Assembly (NCBI GenBank): GCA_900554085.1
Contig: USGA01000050.1
Span: 1-6,000, forward strand
Length of the DNA: 6,000 bases
Direction: 5' to 3'
Source of the DNA: an uncultured Clostridia bacterium
Lineage (GTDB): Bacteria > Bacillota > Clostridia > Christensenellales > CAG-917
Below, piece by piece: positions 1 through 3,918 of the stretch; positions within the stretch are counted from its first letter, which is position 1, and the number at the start of each line of letters is the position of its first letter. The position numbers and the translations under genes are program-made. The notes under the pieces were generated by a model. The model was not told the origin of the DNA and made no database searches. It saw only the letters and a list, made by a program, of their open reading frames with translations.

Positions 1-821
1 GTGACCCCGAACTTTATGCGCGTTGGGTGCAGTTCGGAGCGTTTTCGCCCGTCAACAGGCTTCACTCCACCAAGAACGGTCATTCCAAAGAGCCCTGGCT
101 GTACGGCGAGGAAGCCGAAAGAGTGGCTTCCGAATTCCTGAGGCTGAGGCACAGGATGTTGCCGTATCTGTACGCGGCGAATGTCGCAACCGCGACGGAG
201 GGCACTCCCGTCTGCCGTCCGATGTATTACGACTACGACGAGGATATGGCGTACAACGTGCCCGACCAATATATGTTCGGCTCCGAACTCCTTGTCGCCC
301 CCGTACTCACCAAAGCCCGTTCCGACGGCTTCGCACGCACGCCGGTGTGGTTCCCGAAAGGGGAGTGGGTGAACGTGTTCACGGGAGAAAGAGAACAGGG
401 CGGCAGGTACAAAGTCGTCGAGAACGACCTTTCCACGTTCCCCGTCTACGCGAAAGCGGGCGCAATCGTGCCGCTCATTGCCGAAAGGGAAGGAAATTCC
501 ACGGAATTCGACGAAATCGAAGTGCTGGTGTTCCGCGGGGACAACCGTTTCCGTATGTATGACGAAGGTTGCGGCGGAATCGTTTTCACTTCGCGTGTCG
601 ACGGCGAAAAACTCGTGCTGGATATTGCGCCCGAAGAGGGCTGCAGAACCCGAACGCTCAAAGTCCGTTTCTGCGACGCCGTGCCCGCGGCGGAACAGAC
701 GGCGGGAATACTCGCCCGCGACGACGACAGCGTGACCGTGCCGTGCGCCGCGATTTCGGTGTGCGCGGTGTTTGGCGCTCCCGAGGAAAAAGCGGAAGAG
801 GGCGGAGAGCCTCGGGCGTAA
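1..821 (+). CDS. Glycoside hydrolase family 31 enzyme (alpha-glucosidase/alpha-xylosidase type), 3' part
   Basis: This is the C-terminal 272 residues of a GH31 retaining glycosidase, read in frame from base 3 to the TAA at 819-821; the 5' part is outside the window. Seen in sequence: the end of the (beta/alpha)8 barrel, with WVQFGAFSPVNRLHS (His at partial residue 21), EPW, and LRHRMLPYLY. These are followed by CRPMYYDYDED, DQYMFGSELLVAPVL and the beta-sandwich stretch with TPVWFPKGEW and VYAKAGAIVPLI. This order is typical of GH31. The family hydrolyses alpha-linked glucose or xylose from oligosaccharides. The nucleophile and acid/base aspartates lie upstream, so substrate cannot be judged. 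The last 100 or so residues (distal beta-sandwich) are weakly conserved and end in a Glu/Gly-rich tail. No signal peptide can be assessed. GH31 membership is secure; exact activity is not. Confidence 0.93.
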   Translation, partial: DPELYARWVQFGAFSPVNRLHSTKNGHSKEPWLYGEEAERVASEFLRLRHRMLPYLYAANVATATEGTPVCRPMYYDYDEDMAYNVPDQYMFGSELLVAPVLTKARSDGFARTPVWFPKGEWVNVFTGEREQGGRYKVVENDLSTFPVYAKAGAIVPLIAEREGNSTEFDEIEVLVFRGDNRFRMYDEGCGGIVFTSRVDGEKLVLDIAPEEGCRTRTLKVRFCDAVPAAEQTAGILARDDDSVTVPCAAISVCAVFGAPEEKAEEGGEPRA

Positions 822-856
822 ACCGCCGTTTCCGACGCAATCCGAAGATTTTTGCG

Positions 857-898
857 GCGCGCGTTTCCCCCGCACCGGGTGTGCGGCGGAGCGCGCGC
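857..898. repeat. GC-rich nested inverted repeat downstream of the GH31 gene
   Basis: GCGCGCG at 857-863 can pair with CGCGCGC at 892-898, and inside it CCGCAC (870-875) pairs with GTGCGG (881-886) around a 5-nt loop. It starts 35 bp after the GH31 stop codon, where a transcription terminator would be expected. No U-tract follows (the next bases are ACGCCTTATATT), so it is not a canonical intrinsic terminator. It may be a mRNA 3'-end stabiliser, a weak or factor-assisted terminator, or a chance result of high GC content. Confidence 0.4.
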
Positions 899-939
899 AC
901 GCCTTATATTGGGGGCGGCGAAAAAGTGGCTCAATTCGC

Positions 940-968
940 TTGACACCGTTTTTCTTATTTATTATTAT
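940..968 (+). promoter_or_regulatory. Sigma-A-type promoter of rplM-rpsI
   Basis: A perfect -35 hexamer TTGACA (940-945) is separated by exactly 17 bp from TATTAT (963-968), a 5/6 match to TATAAT. The predicted transcription start is near 975, giving a leader of about 138 nt before rplM. The element is AT-rich within GC-rich flanks and sits in the right place and direction for the ribosomal protein pair. There is no extended TGn motif. Strong promoters of this kind are expected for ribosomal protein operons. Confidence 0.8.
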
Positions 969-974
969 GGGTAA

Positions 975-1112
975 GCGTCTCCGCGGACGAAGGATTTCGC
1001 GCGCCGCGCACGGAACAGCGTGGCAACGACTCGTTCGGGTTGGACTGCTGCATTGCGAACTGCCCCTCGCTTGCACGGACTGTCGGAGAACATATCATTT
1101 TTGGAGGTCGGT
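975..1112 (+). promoter_or_regulatory. Structured 5' leader of rplM-rpsI (candidate autoregulatory RNA)
   Basis: About 138 nt lie between the predicted transcription start and the rplM ATG. TCTCCG at 978-983 pairs perfectly with CGGAGA at 1084-1089, which would close a domain of about 100 nt. Inside, CACG (1009-1012) can pair with CGTG (1019-1022), and GTTCG (1033-1037) with CGAAC (1056-1060). The ribosome binding site GGAGG (1103-1107) lies just after the closing stem. Bacillota are known to have leader RNAs before rplM that are thought to bind L13, so feedback control is plausible. I cannot match this leader to the known L13 leader family by eye. Confidence 0.4.
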
Positions 1113-1577
1113 ATGGCTAAAGATTTGTCCGCAATGGCGAAAAACAACAAGTCTTATATGGCGAAGCCCGGCGAAGTGGAAAGCAAGTGGTATGTCGTCG
1201 ATGCGACCGATATGGTCCTCGGCAGACTTGCCTCTCAGGTTGCGAGCATACTCAAAGGAAAAAACAAGCCCGAGTACACTCCCCACGTCGACTGCGGCGA
1301 CCACGTTATAATCATCAACTGCGATAAGGTTGTGCTCACCGGCAGAAAACTGGAGCAGAAATACTATCGCTATCACACCGGTTACATCGGCGGTCTCAAA
1401 GAGGTTCAATACAAGAAACTTATGAGCGAGAAGCCCGAATTCGCCGTCTACAAGGCGGTCAAGGGTATGCTCCCCAAGACCACCCTCGGCAGACAGATGC
1501 TCAAGAAACTGCGCGTCTACGCCGGCAGCGAGCACGGACATCAGGCACAGTGCCCCGTGGCGCTCGAACTTAAATGA
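1113..1577 (+). CDS. rplM: 50S ribosomal protein L13
   Basis: The product is 154 residues, slightly longer than the usual 140-150. L13 is an early-assembling large-subunit protein that binds 23S rRNA. Visible family motifs are SYMAKPGEV (14-22), KWYVVDA (25-31), VLGRLAS (35-41), VVLTGRK (73-79), YRHTGYIGGLK-like YRYHTGYIGGLK (85-96), MLPKTTLGRQMLKKLRVYAG (119-138) and HGHQAQ (141-146). The last normally reads HPHQAQ. The start at ATG 1113 is chosen because GGAGG (1103-1107) precedes it by 5 nt; an internal ATG at 1134, closer to the normal family N-terminus, has no ribosome binding site. The resulting seven extra residues (MAKDLSA) look like a partial echo of the following MAKNN. It forms an operon with rpsI, as in most bacteria. 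Confidence 0.97.
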   Translation: MAKDLSAMAKNNKSYMAKPGEVESKWYVVDATDMVLGRLASQVASILKGKNKPEYTPHVDCGDHVIIINCDKVVLTGRKLEQKYYRYHTGYIGGLKEVQYKKLMSEKPEFAVYKAVKGMLPKTTLGRQMLKKLRVYAGSEHGHQAQCPVALELK

Positions 1578-1585
1578 GGTGAACT

Positions 1586-2002
1586 ATGGCTACCAAGAAG
1601 ACCGTTAAGAAGAAAGTTCAGTATCTCGGCACCGGCAGAAGAAAGACCGCCGTCGCGCGCGTCCGTCTCCTCCCCGGTGAAGGCAACATCACCATCAACA
1701 AGCGCACTTTCGAGGATTACTTCCCCCTCGACACGATGCGTCTCATCGTCAATCAGCCCCTCGAGGCGGTCGGCGCCAAGGATAAGTTCGACGTCATCGT
1801 CAACGTCTACGGCGGCGGTATGACCGGACAGGCCGGCGCAATCCGTCACGGCATTGCCCGCGCACTCTGCGTGTGCGACAAAGAGGCCTATCGCGCGACC
1901 CTTAAGAAAGCGGGATTCCTCCGTCGCGACCCGCGTCAGAAAGAGCGCAAGAAATACGGTTTGCACAAAGCCCGTAAGGCGCCTCAGTTCTCCAAGCGTT
2001 AA
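1586..2002 (+). CDS. rpsI: 30S ribosomal protein S9
   Basis: The product is 138 residues, close to the family's usual 130. S9 sits in the head of the small subunit, and its C-terminal tail reaches the P-site tRNA. Visible features are a basic N-terminal extension (KKTVKKK), YLGTGRRKTAVARVRL (13-28), the signature GGGMTGQAGAIRHGIARAL (76-94), and the basic tail ending KARKAPQFSKR, whose final Lys-Arg contacts P-site tRNA in known structures. GAGGTG (1576-1581) overlaps the rplM stop codon and stands 4 nt before this ATG, so translation of the two genes is probably coupled. The usual rplM-rpsI order is kept. Transcription probably ends at the terminator at 2161-2191. Confidence 0.98.
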   Translation: MATKKTVKKKVQYLGTGRRKTAVARVRLLPGEGNITINKRTFEDYFPLDTMRLIVNQPLEAVGAKDKFDVIVNVYGGGMTGQAGAIRHGIARALCVCDKEAYRATLKKAGFLRRDPRQKERKKYGLHKARKAPQFSKR

Positions 2003-2072
2003 AGAACTGTTACGCGAATTTATGTCGGCCCCGTTTGCGCGGGCAGTCGCGTGCGGCGAGCACGTCCTGTCT

Positions 2073-2113
2073 GCGGCGGCGGGGCTTTTGCGTATCACGT
2101 TGCCTGCCGCCGC
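2073..2113 (+). other. Strong GC stem-loop in the rpsI 3' untranslated region
   Basis: GCGGCGGC (2073-2080) is perfectly complementary to GCCGCCGC (2106-2113). The stem extends inward by G·U, G-C and G-C (2081-2083 with 2103-2105) to 11 bp, closing a 19-nt loop. It lies 70 nt after the rpsI stop and 48 nt before the terminator hairpin. No U-tract follows, so it is not a terminator itself. A smaller hairpin, CGTGC (2050-2054) with GCACG (2060-2064), stands just upstream. No open reading frame with a ribosome binding site is visible in 2003-2160. The role is unknown; mRNA 3'-end protection is one possibility. Confidence 0.45.
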
Positions 2114-2160
2114 GTTGCGGTCTGTGCCCCTGCGCATATTCGCGCGGAAACGTATTGCGA

Positions 2161-2191
2161 AAAAAACAGCCCTCGAATCGGGCTGTTTTTT
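2161..2191. terminator. Bidirectional intrinsic terminator between rpsI and ispDF
   Basis: A 12-bp perfect inverted repeat has arms at 2161-2172 (AAAAAACAGCCC) and 2180-2191 (GGGCTGTTTTTT) around a 7-nt loop. Each strand therefore reads an A-tract, a CAGCCC stem and a run of six U. It ends rplM-rpsI transcripts coming from the left, and rqcP-ispDF transcripts from the right, 24 bp after the ispDF stop codon at 2215-2217. Sharing one symmetric terminator is common between convergent operons. Confidence 0.92.
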
Positions 2192-2214
2192 GACAAATCG
2201 ATGACAGGGCGGAA

Positions 2215-3333
2215 TTATTTCAGCAATACCTGTGCGCAGGCGGCAATCGCGTTGCCGTCTCCTATATCGCCCACTCCCTCGTTGGTGGTTGCGGTGATGC
2301 CGAATTGCTCCTTGTTTATGTCGAGCAGTTTCGCCATACGGGTGCGCATTCTGTCGATATAGGGCGCAAGCACGGGCTTTTCGGCGATTATGCACACGGA
2401 GCAGTTGACGACGCCGCGGTTCTTTGCGCGCATTATTCTGAGCACGCCTTTCAACAGTTTCACGCTGTCCGCGTTGTCGTATTTTTTATCGTCGACGGGA
2501 TAAAGGTGCCCGATGTCCTTTTCGCCGAGGGCGGAAAGGATTGCGTCCATAAGGGCGTGGATTGCAGCGTCTCCGTCGGAATGCGCCACGAAAGAATACG
2601 GGCAGGGTATGCGCTCACCGAGCAGTTTGATTGCTTTGCCCGCGACGAGACGGTGAACGTCGTATCCGAATCCCGTGAGATATGTGAGCAGGTCGGATTT
2701 GACGGTGATTTTGACATTTTCCGGCTCGCCGTCCACGAGGGTGACCGGCCCGTGTGCGTATTCGTCCACCACGCAGAAATCGTCGAGATAGTCTCCCGTG
2801 ACTTCGGCGTAAGCCTTTTCCACGCGTTCGCGCGCAAAACCGACGGGGGTCTGCACCCTTCGGTACGGCGTGCGGTCGAGAGGGGAGACCCCTTCGTCGC
2901 CCGTATAAAGAATGTTGTCCACGAGAGGCAGCACCGGAACGCAGGCGCCGTATTTTTCCGCGCCTTTGACGACTCTTTTTATGAGACTTTCGCTGACGTA
3001 AGGGCGCGCTCCGTCGTGAATCAGCACGAGGTCGCAATCCTCGTCGAGGGCTTCCATACCATATTTGACCGTGCGCGTGCGCGTTGCGCCGCCGCGCGTG
3101 AGGACTATACGCCTGTCGTCGTCGAGCCCTGCGCGCTCGAGGGCGTCGAGAAACTCGTCGGACGAATCGGTGTCGATTGCGATTATTACGCGTTTGATAT
3201 CGCGAAAAGCCAGGAAAGGTTTTATCGCTTCCACCAGAACGCAGGTGGAGCGGCAGGGTTCGAGAAGTTTGTTTTCCTTGCCGTAGCGCAGGCTGCTGCC
3301 GCCCGCCGCGACGACGACGTTGATTGTGGACAT
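2215..3333 (-). CDS. ispDF: Bifunctional IspD/IspF: MEP cytidylyltransferase and MECDP synthase
   Basis: This 372-residue fusion carries two cytoplasmic MEP-pathway activities. IspD makes CDP-methylerythritol from MEP and CTP; IspF cyclises CDP-methylerythritol 2-phosphate to methylerythritol 2,4-cyclodiphosphate. The IspD domain (about 1-216) shows the nucleotide loop VVAAGGSSLRYG (7-18), K22, HDGARP (106-111), QTPV (161-164, usually TPQ), the DD pair at 184-185 and NVKIT (206-210). The IspF domain (about 218-372) shows GYDVH (223-227, metal ligands D225 and H227), AHSDGDAAIHALMDA (250-264, third ligand H251), DIGHLYP (273-279) and ATTNE (348-352). The junction is very short: the IspD end SDLLTYL runs directly into GFGYDVH. 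Residues 354-362 replace the usual GFTGRGEG-type motif with GDIGDGNA. The start is supported by GGAGA (3341 down to 3337), 3 nt from the ATG. It lies 33 bp after rqcP, probably in one operon. Confidence 0.94.
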   Translation of the reverse strand: MSTINVVVAAGGSSLRYGKENKLLEPCRSTCVLVEAIKPFLAFRDIKRVIIAIDTDSSDEFLDALERAGLDDDRRIVLTRGGATRTRTVKYGMEALDEDCDLVLIHDGARPYVSESLIKRVVKGAEKYGACVPVLPLVDNILYTGDEGVSPLDRTPYRRVQTPVGFARERVEKAYAEVTGDYLDDFCVVDEYAHGPVTLVDGEPENVKITVKSDLLTYLTGFGYDVHRLVAGKAIKLLGERIPCPYSFVAHSDGDAAIHALMDAILSALGEKDIGHLYPVDDKKYDNADSVKLLKGVLRIMRAKNRGVVNCSVCIIAEKPVLAPYIDRMRTRMAKLLDINKEQFGITATTNEGVGDIGDGNAIAACAQVLLK

Positions 3334-3366
3334 AATTCTCCGTGGGCAGGGGACGTTCCGTCCCTT

Positions 3367-3615
3367 TTATTCTTCTCCGATAATGCGGTACATCTCGGAA
3401 GCGGACTGTTTGGACTGTTTTTCGGACACGTCGAGCACCTCGAAAGTGAGGCTGCCCGCGCCGAAAGACACTTTCACCGTGTCGCCGACCTTGACTTCCT
3501 TGGCGGGCTTGGCGGGTTTGCCGTTGATTTCTATTCTTCCGCCCGAGCAGGCCTCCGCCGCGACGGTGCGCCTTTTTATGACGCGTGAAACTTTCAGAAA
3601 TTTGTCTATTCTCAC
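3367..3615 (-). CDS. rqcP: RqcP/YabO-type S4-domain RNA-binding protein
   Basis: This is a short S4-domain protein of 82 residues (Bacillus subtilis RqcP/YabO has 86). The N-terminal S4 fold is visible as VRIDKFLKVSRVIKRRTVA, then EACSGGRIEINGKPAKPAKEVKVGD (21-45), with the conserved C-terminal MYRIIGEE. RqcP works with RqcH on stalled, tRNA-obstructed 50S subunits to add C-terminal alanine tails in ribosome-associated quality control. The function is inferred from family resemblance. A GTG start at 3615-3613 is chosen: it matches the family N-terminus (usually MRLDKFLK) and is preceded by GGAAAGG (3630 down to 3624) with 8 nt spacing. The frame stays open back to an ATG at 3750, but those 45 codons encode nothing conserved and overlap the rpoB promoter. 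A 10-bp inverted repeat reaches into its ribosome binding site. Confidence 0.9.
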   Translation of the reverse strand: MRIDKFLKVSRVIKRRTVAAEACSGGRIEINGKPAKPAKEVKVGDTVKVSFGAGSLTFEVLDVSEKQSKQSASEMYRIIGEE

Positions 3616-3623
3616 CGTTTTTA

Positions 3624-3680
3624 CCTTTCCGCCGAGGGGTTTTGCGCCCGAGCGGGCGGGCAGACTCGTTCCTCGGCGGA
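3624..3680 (-). promoter_or_regulatory. Inverted repeat overlapping the rqcP ribosome binding site
   Basis: TCCGCCGAGG (3628-3637) and CCTCGGCGGA (3671-3680) form a perfect 10-bp inverted repeat with a 33-nt loop. The loop itself holds a second hairpin, CGCCC (3645-3649) with GGGCG (3654-3658). In the rqcP transcript the 3' arm ends inside the GGAAAGG ribosome binding site (3630-3624), pairing its first three bases. This would be a plausible translational control element, or simply a structured leader. The regulatory role is inferred from position only. Confidence 0.45.
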
Positions 3681-3707
3681 GAAACATCGATTTTTTTATT
3701 CGCGCAC

Positions 3708-3736
3708 TTGACAGGCTTGCATTTTGCTGATACAAT
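3708..3736 (+). promoter_or_regulatory. Sigma-A-type promoter of rpoB, with extended -10
   Basis: A perfect TTGACA (3708-3713) is followed after exactly 17 bp by TACAAT (3731-3736), 5/6 to consensus. TGA directly before the -10 gives an extended TGn element. The predicted start near 3743 leaves a leader of about 176 nt before rpoB. The match is strong enough to expect high basal activity, as needed for an RNA polymerase subunit operon. Confidence 0.85.
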
Positions 3737-3762
3737 GACAAAATGCGCAATACTGCATAGGA

Positions 3763-3793
3763 CTACCCTCGAAATGAAAAATTACGGGGGTAG
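3763..3793 (+). other. Stem-loop near the 5' end of the rpoB leader
   Basis: CTACCCTCG (3763-3771) pairs with CGGGGGTAG (3785-3793): nine base pairs, one of them U·G, around a 13-nt A-rich loop. It starts about 20 nt after the predicted transcription start. No U-tract follows, so it is not an intrinsic terminator. The reverse complement would also fold, with an A·C mismatch instead of the wobble, in any rqcP transcript starting near 3808. A role in mRNA stability or binding of a regulator is possible. Confidence 0.45.
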
Positions 3794-3814
3794 GGGGTTA
3801 TCTCCACGAACGCA

Positions 3815-3843
3815 AGTATAACGCAACGGAGCAAAAAAAACAA
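3815..3843 (-). promoter_or_regulatory. Candidate promoter of rqcP-ispDF
   Basis: On the minus strand TTGTTT (3843-3838) is followed after 17 bp by TATACT (3820-3815). The -10 matches consensus at 5/6 but the -35 only at TTG. A start near 3808 would give rqcP a leader of about 190 nt and would make the transcript overlap the 5' end of the rpoB transcript. I found no better candidate closer to rqcP by eye, but this one is only moderate. Confidence 0.4.
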
Positions 3844-3846
3844 GGG

Positions 3847-3889
3847 CTTTCCGCAAACGCGAAGTTTTCAAAAATTTTTTTGCGGGAAG
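3847..3889 (+). other. Second stem-loop in the rpoB leader, just before the ribosome binding site
   Basis: CTTTCCGCAAA (3847-3857) pairs with TTTGCGGGAAG (3879-3889) as an 11-bp stem with one U·G pair and a 21-nt AU-rich loop. It ends 17 nt before the AAGGAG site of rpoB (3907-3912). The U-rich run forms the 3' arm instead of following the stem, so it does not look like a terminator. It could affect translation initiation or mRNA stability. Confidence 0.4.
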
Positions 3890-3918
3890 GAAAAGTTGCA
3901 AATTTCAAGGAGTTAAGA

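Noticed and set aside
857..898. Intrinsic terminator for the GH31 gene
   Set aside because: The inverted repeat is present, but no U-tract follows on the plus strand, so I list it only as a repeat.
1854..2204. Possible small gene overlapping the end of rpsI and the 3' region
   Set aside because: It starts inside rpsI in another frame, has no ribosome binding site, runs through the terminator and has a composition typical of an out-of-frame translation.
1541..2395. Open frame of 284 codons on the minus strand across rpsI and the terminator
   Set aside because: It reads through a strong bidirectional terminator and opposes rpsI, which is certain; the protein is low-complexity.
2305..3588. Open frame of 427 codons on the plus strand, antisense to ispDF and part of rqcP
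   Set aside because: It crosses two well-supported genes on the other strand, has no ribosome binding site of note and shows no recognisable domain.
3616..3750. N-terminal extension of RqcP by 45 residues to an ATG at 3750
   Set aside because: The extra residues are not conserved in the family, the region holds the rpoB promoter and an inverted repeat, and the GTG at 3615 has a ribosome binding site and the family's normal N-terminus.
3763..3793. Attenuator or terminator in the rpoB leader
   Set aside because: The stem is followed by a GGGG-rich stretch and not a run of U, and I could not find a competing antiterminator fold.
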